NCBI GenBank assembly: GCA_014695255.1
Contig: JACJNX010000029.1
Coordinates: 1-52,124, forward strand
Source: Cyanobacteria bacterium FACHB-63
GTDB taxonomy: Bacteria > Cyanobacteriota > Cyanobacteriia > Leptolyngbyales > Leptolyngbyaceae
Reading direction: 5' to 3'
DNA length: 52,124 nt
Positions 9,708 through 19,444 of the stretch are shown here, in pieces (within the stretch, counting starts at the first letter, position 1; every line of letters begins with the position of its first letter). The position numbers and the translations under genes are program-made. Below the pieces are notes generated by a model. The model had not been told where the DNA came from, did not search any database, and saw only the letters and a program-made list of their open reading frames with translations.

Positions 9708-10558
9708 ATACTCCAACTGCAACTCTCTTAATTTCTTGCCCTGATCAAAAAGGTTTGGTCGCAAAGATTGCAAACTTTATCTACTCGAACGGTGGAAATA
9801 TTATTCACGCCGATCAGCATACTGATTTCTCTGCGGGGTTATTTCTTAATCGAATCGAATGGCAGCTTGAAGGATTTCATTTACCTCGCGAAGTCATTGA
9901 ACCTGCGTTTAGGGCGATCGCAACTCCGCTTGATGCCCGTTGGCAACTGCATTTTTCGGATACCATACCGCGAATTGCAGTCTGGGTGAGTAAACAAGAC
10001 CATTGTTTATATGACTTGATTTGGCGACAGCGATCGGGAGAATTTAAAGCTGAAATTCCTATCATTCTTAGCAACCATCCAGAACTGGGAGCGATCGCAG
10101 ATCAGTTTAAGATTGACTTTCATCACGTTCCAATTACCAAAGAAACAAAGCTAGAACAAGAAGCGAAACAGCTAGAAATCCTGAAGCAATATCAAATTGA
10201 TCTAGTGATCCTAGCTAAATATATGCAGGTTCTAAGCGCCGATTTCATTGCTAAATTTCCAAATGTCATCAACATTCATCACTCATTCTTGCCAGCATTT
10301 GCGGGTGCAAACCCTTATCAGAGAGCCTTTGAACGTGGCGTTAAAATTATTGGCGCGACTGCACATTATGTCACAGAAGACTTGGACGAAGGTCCAATTA
10401 TTGAACAGGATGTCGTGCGAGTTAGTCATCGAGATGATGTGAAAGACTTAATTCGCAAAGGTAAAGATCTAGAGCGAATCGTATTAGCAAGAGCAGTTCG
10501 ATTGCATCTCGAAAATCGAGTCTTAGTGTATGGAAATCGAACGGTTGTTTTCGGATAG
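9704..10558 (+). CDS. purU: Formyltetrahydrofolate deformylase PurU
   Basis: PurU hydrolyses 10-formyl-THF to THF and formate, balancing one-carbon pools for purine synthesis. The 284-residue protein has an N-terminal ACT domain (TLLISCPDQKGLVAKIANFI). A formyltransferase-fold hydrolase domain follows, with NIHHSFLPAFAGANPYQ (catalytic Asn and His) and ITEDL-like VTEDLDEGPIIEQDV with the Asp. Length is normal. It is coupled to the DUF4340 gene, and its last 36 bases overlap the 3' end of the convergent histidine kinase gene. Confidence 0.95.
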   Translation: MNTPTATLLISCPDQKGLVAKIANFIYSNGGNIIHADQHTDFSAGLFLNRIEWQLEGFHLPREVIEPAFRAIATPLDARWQLHFSDTIPRIAVWVSKQDHCLYDLIWRQRSGEFKAEIPIILSNHPELGAIADQFKIDFHHVPITKETKLEQEAKQLEILKQYQIDLVILAKYMQVLSADFIAKFPNVINIHHSFLPAFAGANPYQRAFERGVKIIGATAHYVTEDLDEGPIIEQDVVRVSHRDDVKDLIRKGKDLERIVLARAVRLHLENRVLVYGNRTVVFG

Positions 10559-11965
10559 CGATCGGTCGAATCCATTCAGTAAAAATTCAACCGTGACGAT
10601 CGTTCCCCCCTCTTTCCAGCTTTGAATTGAGATCAAACCACCTTGCACGTCTACACATTTTTTAACTACCGATAGTCCTAATCCTGTTCCTGCGGCATAA
10701 CTTGAGTTTTGACCACGATAAAATGGTTCAAATAATTTTGTTTGGTCTTCCATCGGAATTCCAACTCCTTCGTCTTGTACTTGAAATCTAATTCGATCGA
10801 TCGTGCTCTCTAATCTCAGTAAAACTTTGCTACCCGGAGTAGAGTATTTAATCGCATTTGAAAGCAAATTACTTAACGCTAGATAAAGTAGCCTCTCATC
10901 TAAGCTGACATGAGTAACTTGCTGCTCTGCTTGAAATTCAATGACATGACTTCCAGCAGCAGAAATCTCAAAATCTTCAACTAAATTTAGACAAAAAGAT
11001 TCTAAGTCGATCGCTTCTGGATTACATTCTAGTTTTCCGCTTTCTGCTCTGGTCAGCGTTAAAACATCGGTAAAAAGCTGCTTCATCGTTTGTGCAGCCG
11101 TTTGAATACGATCGAGATTTTTAAGTCTGCGCTCTTCTCCCCATTTTGAATTTCCTTCAATTAGCAATTGAACTGAGCCTAGAATGACGCTTAAGGGTGT
11201 CCGAAACTCATGAGAAACCATTGAGAAAAATCGCAGTTTAAGATCACTAACTTCTTTCTGTTGAGCAAATTTGTGCTGAAGTGTTTCTGCCTGTTGCCTT
11301 TGTAGCATTTGACTATAGAGAGCAACAAAACAGGTAAATATGGCAATAAACCCAGAAGAAGTAATCCAAAGCTCAATGAATTTACGATCGCGAATACTCC
11401 TTCTCGTCGTTTCCACAGATTGATTTAGTTCTGCTTGCTGCTGCTGCTCTAAATCTGCGATCGCAACTTGAATCCGACTCCGTAATCCAATGCTTTGATT
11501 CGTAATGAGTCTCTGATAGAGCAATGCCTCACTATTCCTCTGATAAAGTGCAATTGACTCTTGCAGTAGCTTGATTCTTTGTAATACCAAATCCTCTATA
11601 TGTCTTAATCTCTGCAGTTCTTGTGAATTTGGATCAAACTGTTGCTGAAGTTGTGCAAATTTTGCAGGAATTCTCTCAACTGCGGTTTGATAGTAATTGA
11701 GTTCGTCTTGATTGCCTAAATAGACATATCCACGTCTTGCGGATTCTGCGATCGTAATACTCACTAGAACGTCATCTAAATTTTTAACCGTCTCATAAAT
11801 TTGCTGAGACTTATAACTACTTTGTGTCAACTGGTTGATATTTTGATAAGAAATTACACTACTAAAGCAAAGAATTGCGATCAGAAATCCCAATCCTGCA
11901 ACTAACCAATTTCGCTCTGGAGTGTTTAAGAAAGCCATTCTTTTATGCTCAATCGCCAATGACAA
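10523..11965 (-). CDS. Membrane sensor histidine kinase with CHASE3-like domain
   Basis: The 480-residue kinase has a transmembrane helix at about 18-40, a helical extracytoplasmic CHASE3-like domain at about 45-190 and a second helix at about 196-217. A HisKA domain follows with the phosphoacceptor H252 in MVSHEFRTPLSVILG. The ATPase domain is complete, with N box LSNAIKYS, G1 DEGVGIP and G2 GTGLGLSVVK. It is divergent from the OmpR-type regulator at 12045, with 79 bases between them, so the two are the likely pair. The signal is unknown. The 3' end overlaps purU in antisense by 36 bases. Confidence 0.92.
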   Translation of the reverse strand: MSLAIEHKRMAFLNTPERNWLVAGLGFLIAILCFSSVISYQNINQLTQSSYKSQQIYETVKNLDDVLVSITIAESARRGYVYLGNQDELNYYQTAVERIPAKFAQLQQQFDPNSQELQRLRHIEDLVLQRIKLLQESIALYQRNSEALLYQRLITNQSIGLRSRIQVAIADLEQQQQAELNQSVETTRRSIRDRKFIELWITSSGFIAIFTCFVALYSQMLQRQQAETLQHKFAQQKEVSDLKLRFFSMVSHEFRTPLSVILGSVQLLIEGNSKWGEERRLKNLDRIQTAAQTMKQLFTDVLTLTRAESGKLECNPEAIDLESFCLNLVEDFEISAAGSHVIEFQAEQQVTHVSLDERLLYLALSNLLSNAIKYSTPGSKVLLRLESTIDRIRFQVQDEGVGIPMEDQTKLFEPFYRGQNSSYAAGTGLGLSVVKKCVDVQGGLISIQSWKEGGTIVTVEFLLNGFDRSLSENNRSISIH

Positions 11966-12044
11966 GATAAAGAGTTTAGAAGCAAAAATTAACTATTTTT
12001 GTCATTCATATTAAAGTATCGATCGGTCTAGCTTTGATTCTAAT

Positions 12045-12728
12045 ATGCGAGTTTTAGTAGTTGAAGATGATCTTCATCTAGCAGAAATCTTGACGGAAGC
12101 CCTCAGCGATCGTGCCTACTCGGTCGATGTCGCTAAAGATGGTGAATCCGCTTGGGATTGGATCTCGTCCCTGTCTTATGACCTCATCGTGCTAGATGTG
12201 ACGCTGCCGAAACTCGATGGAATCAGCCTGTGTAAACGGCTCCGAACGGCAGCGAACAATGCCACCACTCCGGTTCTAATGCTGACCGCACGAGACACGA
12301 TCGCCGACAAAATACTCGGACTTGATGCAGGCGCAGATGATTACATGGTCAAGCCCTTTGATCTTGAAGAACTCATGGCGCGAATCCGCGCTCTATTGCG
12401 ACGAGGAACACTTAACACCCCGACCTTGATGATTTGGGGCGACTTGCAGATTGATCCCGGAACTCATGAAGTTACTTATGCCGGTGAATTTGTGCAACTC
12501 ACCCCGAAAGAATATGCCTTGTTAGAGTTGTTAACAACGAGCGGACGACGAATCTTAAGTCGATCGAATATTCTCGATCGACTCTGGTCGCTGCAAGACC
12601 CACCCACCGAGGAAACCGTTAAGTCCCACATCAAAGGGTTGCGCCAGAAACTAAAGTTCGCAGGTGCTCCAGAAGATTTCATTGAAACCGTACACGGAGT
12701 CGGGTATCGTCTCAAGCAAGCAAAATGA
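12045..12728 (+). CDS. OmpR/PhoB family response regulator
   Basis: The 227-residue DNA-binding regulator has an N-terminal receiver domain with the acidic pair in VVEDD, phosphoacceptor D51 in LIVLDVTLPKLDG and the conserved Lys in DDYMVKPF. The C-terminal winged helix contains LTPKEYALLELL and EETVKSHIKGLRQKLK. It is probably phosphorylated by the divergently encoded kinase next to it. Target genes cannot be read from the sequence. Confidence 0.93.
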   Translation: MRVLVVEDDLHLAEILTEALSDRAYSVDVAKDGESAWDWISSLSYDLIVLDVTLPKLDGISLCKRLRTAANNATTPVLMLTARDTIADKILGLDAGADDYMVKPFDLEELMARIRALLRRGTLNTPTLMIWGDLQIDPGTHEVTYAGEFVQLTPKEYALLELLTTSGRRILSRSNILDRLWSLQDPPTEETVKSHIKGLRQKLKFAGAPEDFIETVHGVGYRLKQAK

Positions 12729-12829
12729 ACTACCCGATTTCTACCCGATTTCTACCCAAAATTTTCACGCTAAATCGTTACTCTAAGTTCTAGAGAAATC
12801 TGGGAAATCTCTTTGCGTTCAAACGACGC

Positions 12830-12962
12830 ATATGGCTTCGGTCGCTGGGAAAGGGAAACACAAGCGGTTCAAACGAAAGATCGAATCGTAGTGAAGAACT
12901 AAGCCGAAGTTTCTAATCTGCTCATAGCGAGTTCTTCTGAATTCGTTATGAGCAATTTTTTT
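12830..12962 (+). ncRNA. Candidate Yfr2-like small RNA
   Basis: Downstream of the response regulator lies a non-coding stretch with AAAGGGAAACACAAGC at 12851-12866, which contains the GGAAACA element of the cyanobacterial Yfr2 small RNA family. CTTCGG at 12836-12841 can pair with CCGAAG at 12904-12909, enclosing this motif. A strong terminator ends the unit at 12962. The 5' end is a guess because no promoter could be fixed. The motif and fold are seen directly; membership of Yfr2 rests on memory of the family motif. Confidence 0.5.
12919..12962 (+). terminator. Intrinsic terminator after the candidate small RNA
   Basis: A 16-bp stem with G-U pairs (TGCTCATAGCGAGTTC at 12919-12934 with GAATTCGTTATGAGCA at 12939-12954) is followed by seven T. 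It ends plus-strand transcription before the minus-strand gene at 12968. Confidence 0.88.
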
Positions 12963-12967
12963 GGTTT

Positions 12968-13204
12968 CTAGGGCGAGATTGAGGTCATCGTAATTCCCAT
13001 TACGCCCCAAGCGCGGAAAAATTGGCGATAGAGTTCCTGTGCAGCTTCAGTAAGATCCCCCTCTGGAGGAATTTCGCCGCCTTCGATGAAAGTGCCGCGA
13101 TCGCTTTCAAAACACAATCGCTGCACTCCTGACTCATCTGTTTGAATCATTAATCTGCCGTTTGCTAGCACTTGCCCCGATCCACTCAACACCGAAAATC
13201 GCAT
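12968..13204 (-). CDS. Small hypothetical protein
   Basis: The frame encodes a 78-residue protein with no recognised domain. The N-terminal half alternates beta-like segments (MRFSVLSGSGQVLANGRLMI), the C-terminal half is helical (LTEAAQELYRQFFRAWG), and the composition is protein-like. It follows the EamA gene on the same strand after 43 bases and may be co-transcribed with it. No function is proposed. Confidence 0.6.
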   Translation of the reverse strand: MRFSVLSGSGQVLANGRLMIQTDESGVQRLCFESDRGTFIEGGEIPPEGDLTEAAQELYRQFFRAWGVMGITMTSISP

Positions 13205-13247
13205 CGTTTCTCTCAGTCAACGCCGTTCTCATTCTACCGAGTCAGGA

Positions 13248-14408
13248 TCAAGCGGATTTTGTCGTTTTTCTCATGCGCTCAAAACTTAATGCAGTCACTC
13301 CGATCGTCACCAGCAAAATACCGAGAATTTGCACTCCTTCCAGCGTTGCTCCAATCATCAGCGTAGCTAAAAGTGCAGTGATCACCGGGCCACTAGAAGC
13401 GACGATCGAAGCCTGTGCCGCTCCCATATACCGCACCCCGAAGTTATTCGCCAAGTAACCCACTAGCGTAAACGCTCCCAAGATTAAGCCGCCTCCGAAG
13501 AAACTCATTCTGGCATCCGGTAGCACCGAAACCCCCAGCGAGATCGGCAGCGATAAACTCACGCTCGACAATACGAGAACCGTCAGAAATTGAACGACGC
13601 TCACTGGAATAGGGTGCGCTTTGCGAAATCCAAGCTGCATCAAAATCAGATATAGCGCAAATGCAATCCCGGACAGCACCGCCACAATGATCCCACCACC
13701 AATTTTCGCTGCAATCAGCTTGGGAGCCGCCGCAAGAATCACGCCCATCAGGATCAGAACCATGACGGCAATCCGCAGGCGCGTCGGTCGATCGTGGAAC
13801 AACCACCAAGCCAAAGGAACCGTGAACAAGGGGTACATAAATAAAATCGTCACTGCCACACTGGGGCCGATCTGAGCGATCGCAATGTAGATGAGCACTT
13901 GTGACAGGAATAAAAATGCGCCACTAGCGATGATGTGCCACAAAGGACGACGATCGCGGCTCAAAATCAATCGCTGTAAATCTTGCCAAGCAGGAGGATA
14001 AAGCCATGCTGCAATGCCCATCATTAACGGCACGACAATCAGCATCCGCATCCAGAGAATTAAGAGCGAGTTTCCGATCGTTGGCTGAATGAATCCGCCT
14101 GCCGAGAACAAACCGAGAACCTTCACGGGCTGCCCGATCGTAATTCTCACAATCACGTTATGAATTGAAAGCGCAAGGGTCGAGACTAAAATTAACCAGA
14201 GTCCAAGTTTTGCTTTCGATAGTTTAGGTTTGCGAACGGTTTGCAGGGATTCGTACTGCGATCGTAACTCCGCTACATCTTTTTGCAGTCGGGCTTTTGT
14301 GGCTTGCAAGTCTTCGATCTCTTGCAAATCCGGATTTTGCTGAGATGGAGCGAGTTTTCCATTCAGTTGGCTTGATTGGGGGGCATGATCCAGTTGCTCT
14401 CGATCCAT
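13248..14408 (-). CDS. EamA/DMT superfamily transporter with N-terminal coiled coil
   Basis: This is an inner-membrane transporter of the drug/metabolite (EamA) superfamily with ten predicted membrane segments from about residue 68 to 378 in two repeated halves. The second half shows the family pattern around GAAQASIVASSGPVITALLA. Unusually, about 60 soluble residues precede the first helix and include a heptad-rich coiled coil at about 28-56 (LQEIEDLQATKARLQKDVAE). The substrate is unknown. It is divergent from the phosphoketolase gene, and the 195-base spacer must hold both promoters. Confidence 0.85.
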   Translation of the reverse strand: MDREQLDHAPQSSQLNGKLAPSQQNPDLQEIEDLQATKARLQKDVAELRSQYESLQTVRKPKLSKAKLGLWLILVSTLALSIHNVIVRITIGQPVKVLGLFSAGGFIQPTIGNSLLILWMRMLIVVPLMMGIAAWLYPPAWQDLQRLILSRDRRPLWHIIASGAFLFLSQVLIYIAIAQIGPSVAVTILFMYPLFTVPLAWWLFHDRPTRLRIAVMVLILMGVILAAAPKLIAAKIGGGIIVAVLSGIAFALYLILMQLGFRKAHPIPVSVVQFLTVLVLSSVSLSLPISLGVSVLPDARMSFFGGGLILGAFTLVGYLANNFGVRYMGAAQASIVASSGPVITALLATLMIGATLEGVQILGILLVTIGVTALSFERMRKTTKSA

Positions 14409-14603
14409 CAGACTTCACCCTTTGTTCGTCGGCAGTTGCAAACTTTTTGATTAGTGTTCCCAATACAACTGCACAAACCTATCTTTCCTACTCGCAAATC
14501 GTGTCGGACGAACCCTTCCTGATTAAAATTCCTTCTTTTGACAGAGATAAAGCTAATTAACATTTTCGATACTGAAGCGCGATTTCCTTATCCAATCATC
14601 CTC

Positions 14604-17081
14604 ATGACAGTCGCAAATTCTGCCCCCATTTCTACACCATTAAGTCCAGACGAACTACAGAAAATCAATGCTTACTGGTGTGCTGCGAACTATCTTTCGG
14701 TTGGACAAATTTATCTTAGAGATAATCCTTTACTCAAGCAGCCCTTAAAAGTCGAACATATCAAACCCCGTCTACTCGGACACTGGGGAACGACACCAGG
14801 CTTGAATTTTATCTACGTCCATTTCAATCGGTTAATCCGCCGCTACGACCTGAATGCAATTTATATTGCGGGTCCTGGACATGGTGGACCTGGAATGGTT
14901 GCGAATACCTATCTAGAAGGGACGTACACCGAGTTTTATCCGCATATCACCCAAGATGAAGCAGGATTAGACAAGCTGTTTACACAGTTTTCTTATCCGG
15001 GTGGAATTCCGAGCCACGCTGCACCCGAAACTCCGGGATCAATCCATGAAGGCGGCGAGTTGGGTTATTCGATCGCTCATGCCTACGGAGCCGCGTTTGA
15101 CAATCCAGATTTGTTCGTTTGCTGCGTGGTTGGGGATGGAGAGGCAGAAACCGGAGCCTTGGCAACCAGTTGGCACTCGAATAAATTCATGAATCCCGCG
15201 CGAGACGGGGCAGTGCTACCGATCCTGCATCTGAATGGATATAAGATTGCGAATCCAACCGTTTTGGCGCGGTTAAGCGATCGAGAACTAGAACATCTCT
15301 TTGTGGGTTACGGATATAAGCCGTACTTTGTTGAAGGGGATGATCCGGCGACTATGCACCAGTTGATGGCAGGAACACTGGATAAGATTGTTCAGGAAAT
15401 TCAAGGTATCCAGCGAGAAGCGAGAACTCACGGATTTAAAGAGCGTCCGCAGTTTCCCATGATGATCCTGAGAACACCGAAAGGATGGACAGGCCCCAAA
15501 ATCGTGGATGGAATTCAGATCGAAAATACGTTCCGCGCTCACCAAGTTCCACTGTCTGAAATGGCAAGCAAGCCGGATCATCTGCGAATGCTCGAAGAAT
15601 GGATGCGGAGCTACAAACCGGAGGAATTGTTTGATCAAACCGGAAGGCTGATTCCTGAACTCGCGGAGCTCGCACCCAAGGGCGATCGCAGAATGGGAGC
15701 AAACCCTCACGCCAACGGTGGTACTTTACTCAAATCGCTCAAACTGCCGGAATTCGAGAGCTTTGCGGTTCCGGTTGAAGCTCCGGGACAAGTCGAAACC
15801 GAGTCTACGCGAGTATTGGGTAAATATCTGCGCGATGTGATGCGGCTAAATGAGGACACTCAAAATTTCCGCGTGATGTCTCCGGATGAGAACAATTCCA
15901 ACCGCTTAAATGCGGTTTTAGAAGCCACTGATCGCATTTTCACCGGCGAGATTCTTCCAGGCGACGATCACATCTCATTGGATGGGCGGGTGATGGAAGT
16001 GTTGAGCGAGCATCTTTGTCAGGGCTGGCTGGAAGGCTATTTGCTCACCGGACGACACGGATTCTTCTCATGTTATGAAGCGTTTATCCACATTGTTGAT
16101 TCGATGTTCAATCAACACGCCAAATGGTTAGAAGCCTGTCGTCATATTCCTTGGAGACGACCGATCGCATCGCTCAACTATCTATTGACCTCCCATGTTT
16201 GGCGACAAGACCATAACGGATTCACCCACCAAGATCCCGGCTTTATTGATGTGGTGCTGAACAAAAAGCCGAGTGTAACCCGCGTGTATCTGCCACCGGA
16301 TGCAAATACTTTGTTATCCGTCGCAGATCACTGTTTGCGGAGCCGTCACTATGTCAATGTGATCATTGCTGGAAAGCAGCCCCAATTGCAGTGGTTGGAT
16401 ATGAACAGTGCAATCAATCATTGCACCGCAGGGATTGGAATTTGGGACTGGGCAAGCAACGATCGAGGATCTGAACCGGATGTCGTGATGGCTTGTGCAG
16501 GGGATGTTCCCACTTTAGAAACGTTAGCTGCTGTTGATTTTCTGCGGCATTACTTTCCAGATCTGAAAATTCGTGTCGTCAATGTGGTGGACTTGATGAC
16601 GCTACAACCGCAATCAGAACACCCGCATGGATTGTCCGATCGGGACTTTGATTCAATTTTCACGACTAATAAGCCTGTAATTTTCGCGTTTCATGGCTAT
16701 CCGTGGCTAATTCACCGTCTCACTTACCGCCGCACCAATCACCCTAATCTGCATGTGCGCGGTTACAAGGAAGAAGGCACAACGACAACTCCATTTGATA
16801 TGGTTGTGCTGAATGATTTGGATCGCTTTCATCTTGCACAGGATGTGATCGATCGAGTTCCGAAGTTACTTACTGTTGGCGCATATGTTAAACAAGTTGC
16901 AAGAGATAAATTAACGGAACACAAGCGCTACATCGTGCAGCACGGAAAAGACATGCCGGAAGTAGAGGATTGGAAATGGCAATACTATAGCGGTAACAAT
17001 GCTGGAAAAACTGTGATTCCTCAGACTGAAAGCGGTTCACCGACTCAGGGAGACGACGACACGACGAAAGCAGGTCACTAA
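14604..17081 (+). CDS. Xylulose 5-phosphate/fructose 6-phosphate phosphoketolase
   Basis: This thiamine-diphosphate enzyme cleaves xylulose 5-P or fructose 6-P with phosphate to acetyl-phosphate plus a sugar phosphate, giving cyanobacteria a carbon-saving route to acetyl groups. From the ATG at 14604 it has about 825 residues, the usual size. Motifs include [32 protein letters not shown], the ThDP-binding [13 protein letters not shown] and the C-terminal [14 protein letters not shown]. An in-frame TTG at 14538 would add 22 unconserved residues. It appears monocistronic and is followed by a hairpin at 17091. Confidence 0.96.
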   Translation: MTVANSAPISTPLSPDELQKINAYWCAANYLSVGQIYLRDNPLLKQPLKVEHIKPRLLGHWGTTPGLNFIYVHFNRLIRRYDLNAIYIAGPGHGGPGMVANTYLEGTYTEFYPHITQDEAGLDKLFTQFSYPGGIPSHAAPETPGSIHEGGELGYSIAHAYGAAFDNPDLFVCCVVGDGEAETGALATSWHSNKFMNPARDGAVLPILHLNGYKIANPTVLARLSDRELEHLFVGYGYKPYFVEGDDPATMHQLMAGTLDKIVQEIQGIQREARTHGFKERPQFPMMILRTPKGWTGPKIVDGIQIENTFRAHQVPLSEMASKPDHLRMLEEWMRSYKPEELFDQTGRLIPELAELAPKGDRRMGANPHANGGTLLKSLKLPEFESFAVPVEAPGQVETESTRVLGKYLRDVMRLNEDTQNFRVMSPDENNSNRLNAVLEATDRIFTGEILPGDDHISLDGRVMEVLSEHLCQGWLEGYLLTGRHGFFSCYEAFIHIVDSMFNQHAKWLEACRHIPWRRPIASLNYLLTSHVWRQDHNGFTHQDPGFIDVVLNKKPSVTRVYLPPDANTLLSVADHCLRSRHYVNVIIAGKQPQLQWLDMNSAINHCTAGIGIWDWASNDRGSEPDVVMACAGDVPTLETLAAVDFLRHYFPDLKIRVVNVVDLMTLQPQSEHPHGLSDRDFDSIFTTNKPVIFAFHGYPWLIHRLTYRRTNHPNLHVRGYKEEGTTTTPFDMVVLNDLDRFHLAQDVIDRVPKLLTVGAYVKQVARDKLTEHKRYIVQHGKDMPEVEDWKWQYYSGNNAGKTVIPQTESGSPTQGDDDTTKAGH

Positions 17082-17090
17082 GGATGAACA

Positions 17091-17129
17091 TAGGGATCTC
17101 CGTTTCTTTCAATCAGCCGGAGATCCCTA
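17091..17129 (+). terminator. Hairpin after the phosphoketolase gene
   Basis: TAGGGATCTCCG at 17091-17102 pairs perfectly with 17118-17129. No T-run follows, so this is a weak or factor-assisted terminator, or a 3' stabilising structure. Confidence 0.6.
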
Positions 17130-17305
17130 ACTGAATGTAAAAACTCATCTCTAAATTCTTAAACTTAAATAATATTGACACATTTTCTTAATCTAAAGCA
17201 CATCTTTATCCCTTAGGATGGAGGTGCGTTTCACAGTTATGCGTCCGTTCACCTCCGAAATCTTGTCTGCGTCTTCTCGGAAGTTTCACCCCCAGCAGAG
17301 CGATC

Positions 17306-18868
17306 ATGGAGCAGCATTGTACGATTTTGATTGTTGATCGATCCGCTGACAATCGACAAGCTTACGAGCGGCATTTATCTCAGAGCGATGACATTGATTA
17401 CCAAGTTCTTCAGGCTGATTCTAGCTGCTCTGCGCTGAAAATCTTGCAGCAGACTACTCCTCAAGCAATCTTACTCAACTCAGAGCTTGCTGACCTGATA
17501 GAGTTTGAACGATACGAGGCGTTCTTGCCGATCGTGGTGATTGTTTCTTCAACTGCAATAGCCTACAAGTTTCTGCAAGCAGGCGCGAAAGACTATATTC
17601 TCGACTACAACCTTACTCCCGGAGTATTACGACACACGCTACAAAGTGCCATCCTGCGTCACCAAGCTACATTCGACAACGAGCAGTACCTAAGACTAAG
17701 ACAACACCTGCACTACAGCCAAATCGCGCTAAAACAAAGCGAAGATCGCCTACGCTTAGCGCTCGAAGCGGCACAGATGGGGGCTTGGGAATGGGATTTA
17801 GTGACGGATCAATTGTCCTGGTCGCCGAATTATATCGAGCTAGTTGGGCTTGACTCCAATAGCTGCCCGACTGTGCTTCAAGACTGGGAAACGATGGTTC
17901 ATCCTAGCGATCGTGCCGCAGCACAAGCAAGGTTGTCTCATGCCTTGCAGTCTGCAACAGAATTACAGGATGAATATCGCATCATTAAGCCAACCGGAGA
18001 AATTCGCTGGTTAAGCTGCAAAGGACAAATTTACCGGAACGAGCAAGGTGAACCTGTGCGAATGCTAGGAATCACACAAGATATCACCCAGGTAAAGCAT
18101 CAAGAGTTACATCGTTCTCAATTGTTAACGCTGGAAAAAGCAGCGCGGGTCAAAGCAGAAACCGCAAACCAGGATAAAGATGAATTTCTTGCGATCGTGA
18201 CGCACGAACTGAAAACCCCGCTCAACGCAATCTTAGGCTGGGCGAAAATTCTCCGTACCCGCAGGCTCGACCCCGATTCAATTGAGCGTGCTTTAGAAAC
18301 GATCGAGCGCAATGCCGAAGCTCAATCTCAACTGCTCGAAGATCTGCTGGATATGTCTCGAATGGTACATGGGCAACTGTCGCTCAAGCTAATGTCGATT
18401 AGTTTATATAGTGTCATTTCAGCGGCAATTGAGGGTGTGAAGCTTGCAGCAGAAGCAAAGCAGCTTCACATTAACTTTGATGCAGTGGATCTCGACGCGA
18501 CGATTTCTGGCGATCCTAAGCGGTTGCAGCAAATTGTTCTGAATCTGCTGACCAACTCAATCAAGTTCACGCCTGAAGGCGGAACTATCACCGTACAACT
18601 AACTAGCAATCAATCCACGGCTCAGATCAAAGTGATTGATACTGGAATCGGCATTCCCTCAGGGTTTCTGCCTTACGTCTTTGATCGTTTTCGTCAGGAT
18701 GCGTCCAATGCAGCTTCTGACAAAGGATTAGGCTTGGGCTTAGCGATCGTGCGTCAACTGGTGGAACTGCATCAAGGATCAGTCACGGTAGAAAGTGCAG
18801 GTGAGGATCAAGGAACAGCGTTTATCGTTTGCTTTCCGCTCTGTCAGTCAATAGCAGCGGTCAAGTAA
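17306..18868 (+). CDS. PAS-domain histidine kinase with degenerate N-terminal receiver
   Basis: The 520-residue soluble protein starts with a response-receiver fold (TILIVDRSADNRQAYERHL to about residue 120). A linker, a PAS/PAC domain at about 144-264 (GAWEWDL, VRMLGITQDITQVK), HisKA with H300 (VTHELKTPLNAILGW) and a full ATPase domain (LTNSIKF, DTGIGIP, GLGLGLAIV) follow. In the receiver the strand that should end in the phosphoacceptor Asp reads AILLNSEL, with Asn58 at the Asp place, and the second acidic residue after strand 1 is Arg. The kinase half looks active; the receiver probably senses or binds without phosphorylation. An inverted repeat GGAGGTG/CACCTCC lies in the leader at 17220-17256. 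Confidence 0.9.
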   Translation: MEQHCTILIVDRSADNRQAYERHLSQSDDIDYQVLQADSSCSALKILQQTTPQAILLNSELADLIEFERYEAFLPIVVIVSSTAIAYKFLQAGAKDYILDYNLTPGVLRHTLQSAILRHQATFDNEQYLRLRQHLHYSQIALKQSEDRLRLALEAAQMGAWEWDLVTDQLSWSPNYIELVGLDSNSCPTVLQDWETMVHPSDRAAAQARLSHALQSATELQDEYRIIKPTGEIRWLSCKGQIYRNEQGEPVRMLGITQDITQVKHQELHRSQLLTLEKAARVKAETANQDKDEFLAIVTHELKTPLNAILGWAKILRTRRLDPDSIERALETIERNAEAQSQLLEDLLDMSRMVHGQLSLKLMSISLYSVISAAIEGVKLAAEAKQLHINFDAVDLDATISGDPKRLQQIVLNLLTNSIKFTPEGGTITVQLTSNQSTAQIKVIDTGIGIPSGFLPYVFDRFRQDASNAASDKGLGLGLAIVRQLVELHQGSVTVESAGEDQGTAFIVCFPLCQSIAAVK

Positions 18869-18958
18869 GCGCTCTGATCTAAGAAAGTGCTACTCCTAAA
18901 CTTATCTAGTGCTTTAACGATAATAAAATAATGTTGCGGACTTCTTTGCTCTAAAGCT

Positions 18959-19213
18959 ATGGATAATTTGCTGGCATCTGTCGATTCACAAACTGTGTTA
19001 GTTATTTCAGCGATCGTTGTAGCATTTCTACTGCTCCGGCTCGCGTTAAGAATTTTAAGTGGGACTGGAGGATTAATCCTGACAATCATTGCGATCGTTC
19101 TTGGGTTGCAGTATTTGTTTGGAATTAGTCCCACTCAATTGGGGCAGGAAATGCTTCACTTGCCGCAAGAGTTGCTCCGCTTGGTCGAGAATGCTCAACT
19201 ATTAGGAAGCTGA
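18959..19213 (+). CDS. Small conserved-type membrane protein
   Basis: The 84-residue protein has two hydrophobic segments, at about 12-33 (TVLVISAIVVAFLLLRLALR) and 37-56 (GGLILTIIAIVLGLQYLFGI), followed by an amphipathic C-terminal helix. No domain is recognised. It lies 90 bases after the hybrid kinase on the same strand, so co-transcription is possible. Confidence 0.7.
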   Translation: MDNLLASVDSQTVLVISAIVVAFLLLRLALRILSGTGGLILTIIAIVLGLQYLFGISPTQLGQEMLHLPQELLRLVENAQLLGS

Positions 19214-19444
19214 CTATTCTCGATAACTGACCCCTTTCAATGAGCTTGTACGGCAATGAGCTTGTATTGCAATTTGCTAATCGCTCTTAGAGTCGGATAT
19301 TACAGACGACAATATTTAGAGTTCCACACCGCTATTTGGGCTAAGTTCTGTAGTATCGCTTCAGGAAATTGTATGTCATATCTTGTAGAACCTCTTCGTA
19401 TCAAGCTGCAAAAGTCTAATTACATCATTCAACGGTAATCTCTA

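Noticed and set aside
19256-19438. 60-codon frame before the small membrane protein gene
   Set aside because: No good start or ribosome site and no protein-like segment; overlaps a small direct repeat.
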